Of a DNA stretch of 64,000 nucleotides, positions 25,217-34,541 are shown in pieces. The notes under the pieces were generated by a model. That model ran no database searches. It was given only the letters and a program-made list of their open reading frames with translations, and was not told the origin of the DNA. Where the stretch lies: positions 124,001-188,000 of the forward strand of contig JAPCJI010000003.1 of the NCBI GenBank assembly GCA_027887005.1, written 5' to 3'. Made by a program: the position numbers and the translations under genes. Position 1 is the first letter of the stretch. Each line of letters starts with the position of its first letter. This stretch comes from Nitrososphaerota archaeon. Lineage in GTDB: Archaea; Thermoproteota; Nitrososphaeria; Nitrososphaerales; Gagatemarchaeaceae.

Positions 25217-26254
25217 GTGGTTGAGCGAACAGGTTTTGGAGTTCGGGTCCCGATAAGCGGACCATTTGCGGGCGCGGATGCAATTGCGAAAACTGCTATT
25301 GCTGCAGAATCTCTAGGATTCGACGGTGTCTGGTGTCACGATTACATCACTTGGACAAAGGAACTTCACAATGTCCATATCTCATGCGGGAGTCTTGAAA
25401 CACTTCGTCCTGATCAGAAACCAAATTTCTTCGAGTCCATTTCTACGCTTGCATATCTTGCCGGGCTTACGAAAAGACTCACCTTGGGGATATCTGTCCT
25501 GATCGCTCCCCTGAGGAATCCCGTATTGGCAGCAAAGCAGCTGTCAATCATTGACAACCTCTCAAATGGGCGATTGATAGCTGGAGTAGGGATAGGCGCG
25601 ACACGAGCCACAAAGAATGTCGATTTTGAGATTCTGGGTGTCAGCCGCCTTGAGAAGAATGAGAGAACCAACGAACTCGTAGAAATCTTGACTGGACTGT
25701 GGGACCACAACCTGGACAAGTTTTCTTACACAGGCAAATTCTTCAAGTTCAGCGATGCTGAAATGTTTCCGAAGCCCATCCAGAAACCTCGGCCGCCATT
25801 CTGGTTTGCAGGGACAATCGAAAAGGCCCTGGTGCGAGTTGCGAAGTATGGAGAAGGATGGCTTCCAGGGGGCCTATCCCCAGAGGAATATGCCAAGAGT
25901 GTTGCGTTCATCAAGCGTGAGGCGAAGGAGAAGTTTAGTAGAGACCTGAGCCATCTGAAAGTGGCGAACCAGATTTACGTCAGCATCGATACCTCTCCTG
26001 ATAAGGCGAAGGAAAACGCCAGGGCAACACTACTTAACAACTCCAAGGCATACGACGTCTTTATCGGCGAGAACGCCTTTGAGAGGGCCTCAGATGTGAG
26101 CTTGGTTGGTTCACCCAAGGAAATAATCGAAAAGATCAGGAGGTATGGCGAGGCTGGGGTCAACTACTACGAAATGAAATTTATCTACCAATCGATGGGA
26201 CACTTTAGAGAGCAACTGGAACTCTTCTCAAAGGAAGTCATTCCCAGTTTCTAG
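25217..26254 (+). CDS. Luciferase-like F420/flavin-dependent oxidoreductase
   Basis: About 345 residues. TIM-barrel LLM family: GFGVRVPISGPFAGADAIAK, AAESLGFDGVWCHDY, LTLGISVLIAPLRNPVLAAK, IDNLSNGRLIAGVGIG and KPIQKPRPPFWFAGTIEKAL. Archaeal members usually bind F420 and act as hydride-transfer enzymes related to methylenetetrahydromethanopterin reductase; FMN monooxygenases are the alternative. GTG 25217 is preferred because AGATATATCC (about 25179-25188) stands about 30 bases before it; the ORF extends in frame to ATG 25148. It precedes the amidohydrolase gene by about 100 bases. Confidence 0.85.
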   Translation: MVERTGFGVRVPISGPFAGADAIAKTAIAAESLGFDGVWCHDYITWTKELHNVHISCGSLETLRPDQKPNFFESISTLAYLAGLTKRLTLGISVLIAPLRNPVLAAKQLSIIDNLSNGRLIAGVGIGATRATKNVDFEILGVSRLEKNERTNELVEILTGLWDHNLDKFSYTGKFFKFSDAEMFPKPIQKPRPPFWFAGTIEKALVRVAKYGEGWLPGGLSPEEYAKSVAFIKREAKEKFSRDLSHLKVANQIYVSIDTSPDKAKENARATLLNNSKAYDVFIGENAFERASDVSLVGSPKEIIEKIRRYGEAGVNYYEMKFIYQSMGHFREQLELFSKEVIPSF

Positions 26255-26360
26255 TCCCGCCTTTCCATGGGGATACCGTTCAGTTTGAAACAGTCGGACA
26301 AGAAGTCCGCTCTCGAGAAAAGATTTAACACCGTCCGCCCAATGACTTGGGTATCACGGT

Positions 26361-27347
26361 TTGCGTATCGATTTCGAAACGCACTATTACCCAAGAGAAT
26401 TCATCTCAAAGCTTAAAGAGAGAAGCGAGTTTCCCAGATTTGCAATCGACGAGAACGGCGGTTTGGTGCTGGAATACGGAGAAAAGGTCAAGATTCCCCG
26501 CCAAAGACTTCTGGCGAAATTCACTGATAGACAAACTCGATTGAAGGATATGGAGTCCGCCGGGATTGATCTGCAGGTACTCTCGATACCATTCCCAGGC
26601 GTCGACAAGATGGACCAAAAATCTGCGGTTGAGATTTGCAGGGGAGCTAATAATGGCATTGCAGATTTCTGTGAAAAGAATACTGACAAATTCGTTGGAT
26701 TTGCTTTGCTTCCCCTTCAGTCTGGGGGGGAAGCCGTCGAAGAGTTGAGACGATCCGTAAAGGATCTAGGACTGAAGGGAGCATATGTTCACTCGAACAC
26801 CAATGGGAAGTTCCTCGATTCGAAGGACTATCGAGAAGTAATGAAGGCATCCAGCAAGTTGGGCGTGCCAGTCTTCGTTCATCCGACTATCCCATTCGTG
26901 CTCGACGACATGGCCGAACACCGTTTGGCGTCCACTTTCGGTCTGCAAGTCGATCTCTCTTTGAGCTTGTTACGATTGATCTTTGGCTCTGGTCTTGAAG
27001 AGAATCCGGAACTCAGGTTGATTGTTTCTCACCTTGGAGGTACGTTATCCTTCATATCCAACGTAATGGACGACGAGTTCGAATTTGCTCGAGCGCCGGA
27101 AACAAAGATCGCAAAGAAACCAAGCGAATACATCAAGCGGCTCTATGTGGACACTGTCACCATGGATAGTCGGCCACTCGAGTTCGCTCATGATTATTTC
27201 GGTTCGGATCACATCGTGTTCGGAAGCGATTACCCGTTCTGGGACTCCACAAAACATGTAGACGCTGTTATTAGATCCAACTTGAGCGAAGATCAAAAGG
27301 AAGATGTATTCTTCCGCACGGCTTCCAAACTGTTGAATCTCAACTGA
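26361..27347 (+). CDS. ACMSD-type amidohydrolase (probable decarboxylase/hydrolase)
   Basis: 328 residues of the amidohydrolase-2 family. The metal site begins with IDFETHYYP, giving an E-x-H pair as in dihydroxybenzoate-type decarboxylases; further ligands are in PVFVHPTIP, LIVSHLGG and HIVFGSDYPF. TTG start at 26361. Members decarboxylate or hydrolyse aromatic and unsaturated carboxylates (ACMSD, gamma-resorcylate decarboxylase). A second, diverged member is encoded at 48.2 kb. Neighbours (luciferase-like enzyme, ABC importer) suggest a shared catabolic role. Confidence 0.82.
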   Translation: MRIDFETHYYPREFISKLKERSEFPRFAIDENGGLVLEYGEKVKIPRQRLLAKFTDRQTRLKDMESAGIDLQVLSIPFPGVDKMDQKSAVEICRGANNGIADFCEKNTDKFVGFALLPLQSGGEAVEELRRSVKDLGLKGAYVHSNTNGKFLDSKDYREVMKASSKLGVPVFVHPTIPFVLDDMAEHRLASTFGLQVDLSLSLLRLIFGSGLEENPELRLIVSHLGGTLSFISNVMDDEFEFARAPETKIAKKPSEYIKRLYVDTVTMDSRPLEFAHDYFGSDHIVFGSDYPFWDSTKHVDAVIRSNLSEDQKEDVFFRTASKLLNLN

Positions 27348-27464
27348 ATCGTGGCCAACCTCGATGTACATCCCGGGCCGACGGACGGACTGAAGAGGGA
27401 GGGGCTCCTCGCGAACCTAAGGTAGCCGATATGAGTAAGTTTGCAATCTCGCCTTTGAGGTCCG

Positions 27465-28241
27465 CTAGGACACACCTGTCGCGTGAATCGCCCATGGGGA
27501 GATCTTCTTTTCGGCAAACTTCACAACTTCAGTAAGTCCTATGCCCAAGGCCATTATGATGAGCACGCCACAGATCACCACTGGCGTGTCAAAACGTGAT
27601 TCATAGTTGACCAGTACGTACCCAAGACCAACATCGTACATGAAGAGCTCCGCTAGCAGTGCGCCAATAATCGAGGCGCCTATTCCCAATCGCAATCCTG
27701 TCATTATATATGGGGTAGCAGACGGAAGAACAACCTTTCTCCAGAGCTTCAATCCACTGAATCCAAAGGATCGGCCGGTCTCCAGCAAAGACTTGTTGAC
27801 GTCCTTCACACCAGTTATTGTGTTAATCATGATCGGAAAGAGCGCGGTTATGAGCACAACCAGGTAGCTGGAGAGGAAGTTGGAGCCGAACCATATCGCG
27901 ACAAGAGGAATGATCGCGACCACCGGGGTCGAATAGATCAGATTGATGTAAGGGTCCAAGGCGTATTCAGTGTTCCTGCTACGACCGATTATGAGACCGA
28001 GCGGGATCCCCACCAACATCGATATCATGAAGCCAACGAACACAGTCTGAAGGGTGATGAGTGTTGCGCTTGGCAGGATTCCGTTAGCCCAATTCTGCCC
28101 AAAAACCACGAGTACGACCGTGGGCGGAGAGAAACTCAATGGGCTGATTGACTCCCCGACAAGCTGCCAGACTATCAAGAAGACGACTACTGAACACAAT
28201 CTGATGATCCAACGATTGAGCAGAATCGTTCTGACGCTCAA
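27465..28241 (-). CDS. ABC transporter permease, SsuC/TauC/ThiX type
   Basis: 258 residues from TTG 28241, about six membrane helices. The EAA-type loop is VNKSLLETGRSFGFSGLKLW (about residues 148-167), followed by [21 protein letters not shown]. The family imports sulfonates, nitrate, thiamine precursors or pyrimidines. It is the last gene of a leftward operon (permease, ATPase, permease) and starts 40 bases after the ATPase gene. With the other permease it could form a heterodimeric channel. Confidence 0.85.
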   Translation of the reverse strand: MSVRTILLNRWIIRLCSVVVFLIVWQLVGESISPLSFSPPTVVLVVFGQNWANGILPSATLITLQTVFVGFMISMLVGIPLGLIIGRSRNTEYALDPYINLIYSTPVVAIIPLVAIWFGSNFLSSYLVVLITALFPIMINTITGVKDVNKSLLETGRSFGFSGLKLWRKVVLPSATPYIMTGLRLGIGASIIGALLAELFMYDVGLGYVLVNYESRFDTPVVICGVLIIMALGIGLTEVVKFAEKKISPWAIHATGVS

Positions 28242-28281
28242 ATCAGATCATCTTTGCGATGGTTCCGCCACGGGTCCGCAG

Positions 28282-29085
28282 TCAACCCGGGATCCCTCCC
28301 TGTCTGTTCAAACTCTCCATCAAGTCATGCCTCATGAGGTCAGAGAGCTTCAGAGCTTCGGCTGACTCAAGAACTTCCTGTGTTCTGGGGCGCGGGATCT
28401 TGACATCGTAAATGTTCTTGATCATTCCAGGGTTTTTCGAAAGACTGACGATTCTGTCTGAAAGATAGAGCGCCTCACTTACATTGTGCGTGATGAATAT
28501 TGCCGTTTTCTTGGTTCTGGACATGATTCTCATGACTTCCTCTTGAAGTGATTCTCGCAGCAAGAGGTCTACCGAGCTGAATGGTTCGTCAAGTAGGACG
28601 ACTTCCGGGTTTATTGCGAGTGCTCGAGCGAGACCGATTCGTTGCTGCATTCCGCCAGACAATTCATGCGGGTGATATTTCTCGTAGCCTTTCAGACCGA
28701 CCAGTTCGATATAATCTTGGGCGATCTTGCGCCTTTCTGTAGGTTCAACTGTCTCTTCCAAGCCGAATTCGATGTTCTTGATTGCTGACCTCCAAGGGAA
28801 GAGATTGAAGTTCTGGAAAACCATCCCGCAAGAAGGGTTCTTGAAATTCTGCACTTCTTGGTTGTTGATTAGCACGCGACCTGAATCAGGCTTGATGATT
28901 CCATCTATTATTCGAAGCAGGGTGGTCTTGCCGCAACCTGTAGGTCCGATTATCGAAAAGATTTCTCCTTCATTTACAGAAAAGGAAATATCTTTCAGTA
29001 CTTCGGTGCCCTTCTTACTATCATCAACGGCAACGAAGCTCTTGCTGATCCTTTCAACCTCAAGTTTCACCGCCAGCTTAACCAC
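28282..29085 (-). CDS. ABC transporter ATPase, SsuB/TauB/ThiZ type
   Basis: 267 residues. Walker [11 protein letters not shown]-loop [14 protein letters not shown], signature [10 protein letters not shown], Walker [13 protein letters not shown] and H-loop [10 protein letters not shown] are intact. Sequence layout is that of the nitrate/sulfonate/taurine ATPases. It overlaps the upstream permease gene by 8 bases, so the two are translated together. It energises uptake by the two flanking permeases. Confidence 0.9.
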   Translation of the reverse strand: MVKLAVKLEVERISKSFVAVDDSKKGTEVLKDISFSVNEGEIFSIIGPTGCGKTTLLRIIDGIIKPDSGRVLINNQEVQNFKNPSCGMVFQNFNLFPWRSAIKNIEFGLEETVEPTERRKIAQDYIELVGLKGYEKYHPHELSGGMQQRIGLARALAINPEVVLLDEPFSSVDLLLRESLQEEVMRIMSRTKKTAIFITHNVSEALYLSDRIVSLSKNPGMIKNIYDVKIPRPRTQEVLESAEALKLSDLMRHDLMESLNRQGGIPG

Positions 29086-29872
29086 CCGTCGAAGCCGTTC
29101 GCCATACCGAAACTCTCCTTTCTCCGTATTTGAGAGTTTCAGTAAGAGTCAACCCTATCAGTCCTATTGTCATCACGATTGCAATCACCTTGCCGACTTG
29201 AAAGAATGACGCGTAGAATGGTATCAGATATCCCAATCCTACAAGCTGAAAGAACTCTTCCGCTACTATCGCTCCAACCAGACCTCTTCCAATGCCGAGT
29301 CTGAGCCCAGTGACGATGTAGGGGAAGGAAGACGGCAAGACAACCTTTCTGTAAAGAGACACGCCTGATACTCCGAAAGATCTGCCAGCCTCGACCAGGC
29401 TCTTGTCGGCGTTCTTGAAACCATGGAAACTGTTGACTATTACGACGAAGATTACGGCCAGGACCACTACTGTGATTCTGACGTTGAAATCTGTGTGCAG
29501 CCAGATTATGAAAAGAGGGACCAGTGCAACATATGGCGTCGTGTACAATGCGTTGACCCATGGATCCAGGATGTTTTCGATGACCCTCGACCTCGCCATT
29601 AGCGCTCCAACTGGGATGCCCACGCCAACCGAGATCGTGAATCCTATTGCGAAAGTCCATAATGTGTCTGCCAGTGGGGGTTGGAGAATATTGTTGGACA
29701 CGAGGTAAACAAAACCGGCGGCTACACCAGTCGGAGTGGGCACAATGAGCTCGTTCTTAACAATCTCACCGGCAACCAACTGCCATACTGCGAGAACTAC
29801 CGCTACGGATATTGCTCGGATTCCCCATTTGGAAGATAGTACAGCCCGCCTTGGGTTGTTGCTGGATTCCAT
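29078..29872 (-). CDS. ABC transporter permease, SsuC/TauC type (second)
   Basis: 264 residues with about six helices; the EAA loop [20 protein letters not shown] and [21 protein letters not shown] match the permease at 27465 closely, so the pair arose by duplication. It is the first gene of the leftward operon and is divergent from the binding-protein gene at 30101. Typical systems use one permease as a homodimer; two distinct ones suggest a heterodimer. Confidence 0.87.
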   Translation of the reverse strand: MESSNNPRRAVLSSKWGIRAISVAVVLAVWQLVAGEIVKNELIVPTPTGVAAGFVYLVSNNILQPPLADTLWTFAIGFTISVGVGIPVGALMARSRVIENILDPWVNALYTTPYVALVPLFIIWLHTDFNVRITVVVLAVIFVVIVNSFHGFKNADKSLVEAGRSFGVSGVSLYRKVVLPSSFPYIVTGLRLGIGRGLVGAIVAEEFFQLVGLGYLIPFYASFFQVGKVIAIVMTIGLIGLTLTETLKYGERRVSVWRTASTGG

Positions 29873-30067
29873 TTAGAACCGCAGCTTCAAACCCCAAGCA
29901 AAAGCACCGTCACCGGGTACTCTGTTTTGCCCGAGCAGTGAATAGGTAAGAAGAACGGCAAAGGGGAGTTTCCCCCAGCCATCGCGCACGCGCCATTTCC
30001 CGTAGGCCATTCTTTTTGATAATTCGGATCCCTTGAATGTATTCGTGTCACCCGGCGGCGTTAATAT

Positions 30068-30078
30068 TCTTATATAGC
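30068..30078 (+). promoter_or_regulatory. TATA box of the NMT1-like binding-protein gene
   Basis: TCTTATATAGC is centred about 28 bases before GTG 30101, the distance expected for a leaderless transcript. It is one of the cleanest TATA boxes in the window. Confidence 0.6.
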
Positions 30079-30100
30079 TCCTGCGAGTCCAACTTGCTCT

Positions 30101-31315
30101 GTGCGGAAGTCTAACCTGCACCGTTCGGGCATTTCCAGGGTGGGATCTTTCGCAGTAGCAGTAATTATCATACTTGCTGCCATAATTGGAGCGTACTACG
30201 CGGTTTCCCTTGGTTCGTCATCCACTCAGAGTACGCAATCCACGAACACGACAGCATCCCAATCTGTTATCCTCGGTTTCGCTGGGACTCCAGACGTGAC
30301 AGACACGCCAGGATTCTTGCTTTGGCAGACATACGCCAAGCAACTAAATCTCAACGTTCAAGTTCAATACTTTGACGGCGATCCGACTGTAGCCAGAGCA
30401 CTGGTAGCTGGCAGTGTCGACGTCGCCGAAGGAGGGGTTAGTTCTGTTCTCAACGCCGTTGAAACTGCCGGAAACGCCTCAGGAAGCTATCCTTTCGAGG
30501 TGTTCGCATCATACGAGACAACGAATGACTTCGCGTTGGTCGTTAGCAACTCAATAACTAGTTGGAGTCAACTGGCCGGACAGCCGATCGGCGTGTTCAG
30601 TCCCGGAGCCGCATCAGACATACTTTGTCACCAGCTATTGGAGCAGCACGGCCTTACCGGGAGCCAAGTCAACTGCAAACCGACCGGCAACGACCCAACC
30701 AGAACTCAGGCGATGTTATCAGGACAACTTGTGGGAAGCATAATCGAACCGTTCGATATCATCGTAGCTGTTCAAACTGGGCATTTCCACATTATTGCGA
30801 GCGTTCCTCACATATTCCCCCATCTGCTCTTCAACACGTTGTACACCAGTCGGGCATACGCAACAGCGCATCCGGATGTTATCCTGAAGCTCACCGAAGC
30901 CACGCTCTTGGCTGACAGATGGGCTCACAACGAAACTCAATGGATCGCCGAGGCGAACCTACAGTTCCCAGGGATAAACGACACGCAGGCGGGTGCTGCT
31001 TGGAAAATCTGGATGGACATGGGTATGTGGAGTCCGTACGGCGGACTCTCGCAGTCGAGCGTTATCTACTCGAACAACTACTACGTGAACATCTCAGTAG
31101 TTGCAACCTTCTTGCCTCCAAAATACTGGGTGGATATGAGCTTCCAGACAAACGCGGTATCGGCACTTGGGAATTACACGGGTCCACCGACGGGCTATCC
31201 TGATCCTAGCATCCCCGTGTTGAATTTCACGCTCGCATCAGCATCGGGCGTCACTCCGGGGACAAATTTCCTGATCTTTGCAACGAACGACCTCTCCCGT
31301 AGGTCTGATGCTTAA
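30101..31315 (+). CDS. NMT1/THI5-like substrate-binding protein
   Basis: 404 residues. A basic N-terminus and membrane segment (about 16-33, AVAVIIILAAIIGAYYAV) act as signal or anchor, then a Ser/Thr-rich linker and a periplasmic-binding fold: VILGFAGTPDVTDTPGFLLW, ARALVAGSVDVAEGGVSSVL, LAGQPIGVFSPGAASDIL, SGQLVGSIIEPFDIIVA. This is the family that feeds SsuBC/ThiXZ-type importers (sulfonates, nitrate, hydroxymethylpyrimidine derivatives). It is divergent from its probable transporter operon. Its stop overlaps the next ATG as TAATG. Confidence 0.85.
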   Translation: MRKSNLHRSGISRVGSFAVAVIIILAAIIGAYYAVSLGSSSTQSTQSTNTTASQSVILGFAGTPDVTDTPGFLLWQTYAKQLNLNVQVQYFDGDPTVARALVAGSVDVAEGGVSSVLNAVETAGNASGSYPFEVFASYETTNDFALVVSNSITSWSQLAGQPIGVFSPGAASDILCHQLLEQHGLTGSQVNCKPTGNDPTRTQAMLSGQLVGSIIEPFDIIVAVQTGHFHIIASVPHIFPHLLFNTLYTSRAYATAHPDVILKLTEATLLADRWAHNETQWIAEANLQFPGINDTQAGAAWKIWMDMGMWSPYGGLSQSSVIYSNNYYVNISVVATFLPPKYWVDMSFQTNAVSALGNYTGPPTGYPDPSIPVLNFTLASASGVTPGTNFLIFATNDLSRRSDA

Positions 31316-31920
31316 TGAAAGCAACCGTCGCAGTCCTGGGGGTTGTCGTACTATTGATAGGGGTGGGGCTAGTCGCATACGGTGTTACGAGCCCACTGAG
31401 CCAGACATCGCAGAAGACAACAACGGTCCACACTGTGGTCACTCCGAAAACAACAAGGAGCATCGACGCCTTTGGGATTTGGGCGCCGGCTGCAGCCGTA
31501 CTCACAAAGGGAGAAGTCGTAACTGGCACGTTCACAATATCGAACTATAGTTCGTCGGTGGGTCCAATCTTCATGTACGCACAGAGCATCTCTCAATTCA
31601 TTGCGTGGGGGAACTGCGCGCCCTGCGCATCGCCTTCCCTGGATAATTGGACGCTCCCAAGCAGCGGAACCTATACAGTCACCTGGACTGTTCCGAACAA
31701 TGGCAGCTTCTATGTGTCGTTCGATAATGAGTACTACAACGCCGTCGCTCCGGCAGTGTACGCAGCAAACGGAACCACCACCTCTACGACAAATATCATT
31801 ACCACCACACCGAACACAACCTACATCGACTTGGGTGCTGGTCTGATCATCGTTGGTGCGATAGTCATCGCAGCCGGCGTGATAATGCAGGGCTCAGCAA
31901 AGAAGAAAGCAATGCAGTAG
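31315..31920 (+). CDS. Hypothetical membrane protein coupled to the binding protein
   Basis: 201 residues, family not recognised. N-terminal helix (3-25), an extracellular domain of about 130 residues with a C-x-x-C pair (GNCAPCASP) and Thr-rich stretches (TTTSTTNIITTTPNTT), and a C-terminal helix (residues ~172-192, GAGLIIVGAIVIAAGVIMQG) with a basic end. It overlaps the binding-protein stop by one base (TAATG), so it is probably translated with it and could assist or anchor the receptor. Confidence 0.6.
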   Translation: MKATVAVLGVVVLLIGVGLVAYGVTSPLSQTSQKTTTVHTVVTPKTTRSIDAFGIWAPAAAVLTKGEVVTGTFTISNYSSSVGPIFMYAQSISQFIAWGNCAPCASPSLDNWTLPSSGTYTVTWTVPNNGSFYVSFDNEYYNAVAPAVYAANGTTTSTTNIITTTPNTTYIDLGAGLIIVGAIVIAAGVIMQGSAKKKAMQ

Positions 31921-31984
31921 GCTCAAAACACTCCGGTTCCTTCCACATCCAGATCAAATTAGTTGAACGCCGTTTCTGCCCCTT

Positions 31985-32620
31985 CTAAGAGACCAGCTTG
32001 ACTGACAATCTCTTCAACCCGTTCAGCTTCGCCGCGTTCAGGAGCAAGGGCGTAATCTCCTCGATAGTTCTAGCCATGGCGAGGGACCCAACGTACAGCG
32101 GCCTCAGACCTTCGATGCTCGCTATCAGCCTCGAAGCCTCTTCATAATCCGGCTTCGCGTCGCATGCAACAAGGACATCGAAGTCGACCTTCCTGTCTTT
32201 CTTCAGGATTGTAGCCGCTGGTATGTTGTGGAGAGCCGCCACGATTCTGCTCTCCTTCAGGACGGAAGCGATTCCCTCAGCGGCTGAGCCTTCAGCCCTC
32301 GAATGAATCATGAAACCGTTTTCTACACGCATCGGCACGACGGGCGAAATCACAACCTTTCCTCCCAACTTGGTTCTCAGTGCTTCAAGGAATGCCAAGT
32401 CCAGGTCCGGAACCGCGAGTATGGCCACTTCACACGCCTCGGCTACTTCCATGTTGGTCCCACCGCTGACCTCCCCTTCCGAGGATATCCGAATTGCTTC
32501 GGCTACGCTCTCGCCTCTCTGTTTCTCTCTCGACCCTATCAGAACTTGATGCTTGCTGGCCAGTCTGGAGGCGAGCGCTCTCCCCAGTAGACCAGTTCCG
32601 CCTACTAAGCCTACTCTCAC
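31985..32620 (-). CDS. F420H2:NADP oxidoreductase family protein
   Basis: 211 residues from GTG 32620, which begins the Rossmann strand directly (VRVGLVGGTGLLGRALA); an in-frame extension runs to 32677. The NADP-binding loop shows LIGSREKQRGE, followed by CEVAILAVPDLDLAF and KVVISPVVPM, as in NpdG/Fno. These soluble enzymes exchange hydride between F420 and NADP. F420 use is consistent with the two luciferase-like proteins of this island. Lacks membrane segments; the family also includes STEAP-like reductases, so F420 specificity is inferred. Confidence 0.78.
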   Translation of the reverse strand: MRVGLVGGTGLLGRALASRLASKHQVLIGSREKQRGESVAEAIRISSEGEVSGGTNMEVAEACEVAILAVPDLDLAFLEALRTKLGGKVVISPVVPMRVENGFMIHSRAEGSAAEGIASVLKESRIVAALHNIPAATILKKDRKVDFDVLVACDAKPDYEEASRLIASIEGLRPLYVGSLAMARTIEEITPLLLNAAKLNGLKRLSVKLVS

Positions 32621-32704
32621 GCACCGCTGTCCTCCCGCGACCCTAATGGGCCTTTGGGGACAAGGAGGGCATTCCATTGAAGGGCTCAGAGCAGACGAGG
32701 CAAA

Positions 32705-33187
32705 TCAGGGTTCCAGTCTTACTTCTAGGCTTTCCTTAATCACGGTATGCGGAATTGTTGTCAGGGTATTCCTGATGCCATGAATGCGCGAGACTTTGTA
32801 CAGGAGTTCCTTTGCCGACTGCTTGTCCCGTCTTCTCGCAACAAATAGGATATCATAGGAACCGAAATTCAAGTACACTGTCTGAACGCCGGGGAGCCTT
32901 GCGATTTGAGACCCCACTTCCTCCTGTTCAGGCCCTGACGCATCACAAATGACTTGACTCACCATCAGATAGTCCTGTCCCACCTTTTGAGGGTTCACTC
33001 GGTAGTGCGATCCTTCAAGGATTCCCGCATCTCTGAGGCTCTTGATCCTGTTCGAAACAGCCATCTTGCTGAGTCCCACCTGCTCCCCAATTGCTGACAG
33101 CGACAGCTCTGCATCATTCTGAAGGATGGAGATCAACAACTCGTCCTTCCGATCCAGATTGACTTGACTGCCATCGCGCTTCTTCAT
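32705..33187 (-). CDS. Lrp/AsnC family transcriptional regulator
   Basis: 160 residues from ATG 33187 (in-frame start at 33229 possible). Helix-turn-helix LSLSAIGEQVGLSKMAVSNRIKSL (about residues 27-50) and C-terminal RAM-type domain (YLMVSQVICDASGP...VYLNFGSYDILFVARRRD). Such proteins sense amino acids and control amino-acid metabolism. It lies between the F420:NADP reductase gene and the ParB-like gene, in a region with peptidases and an aminotransferase, which are plausible targets. Confidence 0.85.
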   Translation of the reverse strand: MKKRDGSQVNLDRKDELLISILQNDAELSLSAIGEQVGLSKMAVSNRIKSLRDAGILEGSHYRVNPQKVGQDYLMVSQVICDASGPEQEEVGSQIARLPGVQTVYLNFGSYDILFVARRRDKQSAKELLYKVSRIHGIRNTLTTIPHTVIKESLEVRLEP

Positions 33188-33330
33188 GGTTGCGCTGCTT
33201 TGACATGTCGTCTTGTATAAGGATATCAACTTACAGAATTTCGCTTGCGAGAAAAGAGGGGAAGACTAGGCCGTCAATCATCAACCATCGTAAAGAGACA
33301 TAATGATTTCGCAAGACAATATCAAGTCAA

Positions 33331-33338
33331 CTATAAAT
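33331..33338 (+). promoter_or_regulatory. TATA box that moves the ParB-like start to 33363
   Basis: CTATAAAT lies inside the longest open frame (ATG 33303) but about 27 bases before ATG 33363. This spacing supports transcription starting close to 33360 and a leaderless start at 33363. Confidence 0.5.
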
Positions 33339-33362
33339 ACGACTATACAAAGAGACTGTGCG

Positions 33363-34346
33363 ATGCAATCTTTGCAGAAAGGCTGCGAAGATTCTTTCCA
33401 TGGAGAGACGGCTGACATTCTGCTGTATTTGATCCATTCCGGGAAACCAAACACGCGTTCGAATCTGGGCGATCTTGAGGGTCTCGGCGATTCCATTTCT
33501 CAGCACGGGCTTATCAACCCAATCCTTGTTCGCAGAGTTGGAGCTTCTCGGTACGAGGTTGTAGCCGGCAGCCGGCGACTAAAGACCTTTGAACGCCTGG
33601 GATACCCGAGCATACCAGCCATAATCATTGAAGCGGACGATAAGAAGTGCTTCGAGATTTCTCTTACAGAGAACGTGCAGCGGCAGACCTTGGACCCTCT
33701 CGATGAAGCGCGAGCTTTCTACGATTATGTCTGTTCGAAAGAGGAGGACGGTTTGGGATATGGTTCGATCACCCAGCTTGCCAAACGGATTGGGAAAAGC
33801 CAAGAGTATGTTTCCAACCGAATTGGCTTGCTTCGCCTTCCGAAATCGACCTTACGACAACTCCTAGGCGAAAGGAAGTTGTCGGTCAGTCATGTCGAGG
33901 AACTCGCTTCCATCTCCGAAAACCCAATGGCGGTGAAGGAACTCGCCGATCTCATAGCAACGCGCCGGATCTCAGTCCGTGTTCTCGAGAAAGCCGTGCA
34001 ACTGATCAAAAATGGTCTTGAAACGGCTAGAGCGTTAGACCTTGCCGAGGTCGAATCGGACATGAGACTGGAATCAACAGAGCTGGATCAAGACCCAGAT
34101 CTCGTCAACATGTTGATGAAAAGATCGAAGAGAGTTCTTGAAGCTGCCCTCTCATATCTGGACAACACCGCACCCGAACTCGAGAAGGAGCCAACGATCT
34201 ACAGTTACTGGTTGGAAAACGTGAGGTTGCCCGTTCACAAAGCGATTGACGGTGCTATCGTCTGTCAGAAGAGAGCGCTACGGGCGAATGCAACACCCAC
34301 GAACGTGCGGAAGCGTCGGAGTGTGGCAGGCGCCTCCCACGCGTGA
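33363..34346 (+). CDS. ParB/Srx-domain protein
   Basis: 327 residues. The ParB N-terminal domain is clear: LGDSISQHGLINPILVRRV, YEVVAGSRRLKTFERLG and FEISLTENVQRQTLDPLDEA, with the C-motif GSRR that binds CTP in ParB proteins. A helix-turn-helix region follows (ITQLAKRIGKSQEYVSNRIGLLRLPKSTL). The C-terminus (after ~200) is helical and unlike standard ParB dimerisation domains. No ParA gene is nearby, so it may be a lone regulator or chromosome-binding factor. Its stop codon sits in the loop of a strong hairpin (34332-34355). Confidence 0.82.
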   Translation: MQSLQKGCEDSFHGETADILLYLIHSGKPNTRSNLGDLEGLGDSISQHGLINPILVRRVGASRYEVVAGSRRLKTFERLGYPSIPAIIIEADDKKCFEISLTENVQRQTLDPLDEARAFYDYVCSKEEDGLGYGSITQLAKRIGKSQEYVSNRIGLLRLPKSTLRQLLGERKLSVSHVEELASISENPMAVKELADLIATRRISVRVLEKAVQLIKNGLETARALDLAEVESDMRLESTELDQDPDLVNMLMKRSKRVLEAALSYLDNTAPELEKEPTIYSYWLENVRLPVHKAIDGAIVCQKRALRANATPTNVRKRRSVAGASHA

Positions 34347-34445
34347 GTGGGAGGCAACCCCGCAAAGCGGTAGGGATCAGTTCCAGGCATCAACGCATTC
34401 CACGTGGAATAGAGCTTCCACAGAACCCGGCGAGCTCTGTTGAAG
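34332..34445 (+). other. Cluster of hairpins after the ParB-like gene; possible structured RNA or 3' element
   Basis: Four self-complementary units follow one another: GCCTCCCAC/GTGGGAGGC (34332-34340, 34347-34355) whose 6-base loop contains the TGA stop; CCGC-AAA-GCGG (34360-34370); the 14-base palindrome ATTCCACGTGGAAT (34397-34410); and AGAGCT/AGCTCT (34411-34416, 34433-34438). The 195 bases between the ParB-like gene and the isoaspartyl-peptidase gene contain no credible ORF. It could be a 3' UTR structure or a small RNA; RNase P and SRP RNA signatures were not found. Confidence 0.35.
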
Positions 34446-34541
34446 CGCTGCAGAGGCCAAATCTGCCCGGCCCAAGGGTTCAGGCCGCTATCACAGCGTC
34501 AAAGCCTGTTCAGACACTCTGGATGTGGGGGGTTGATGTTT

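Noticed and set aside
34332-34540. RNase P or SRP RNA
   Set aside because: CACAGAACCCGGC recalls an RNase P element, but the GAGGAAAGUC-type core and SRP helix 8 sequence are missing.
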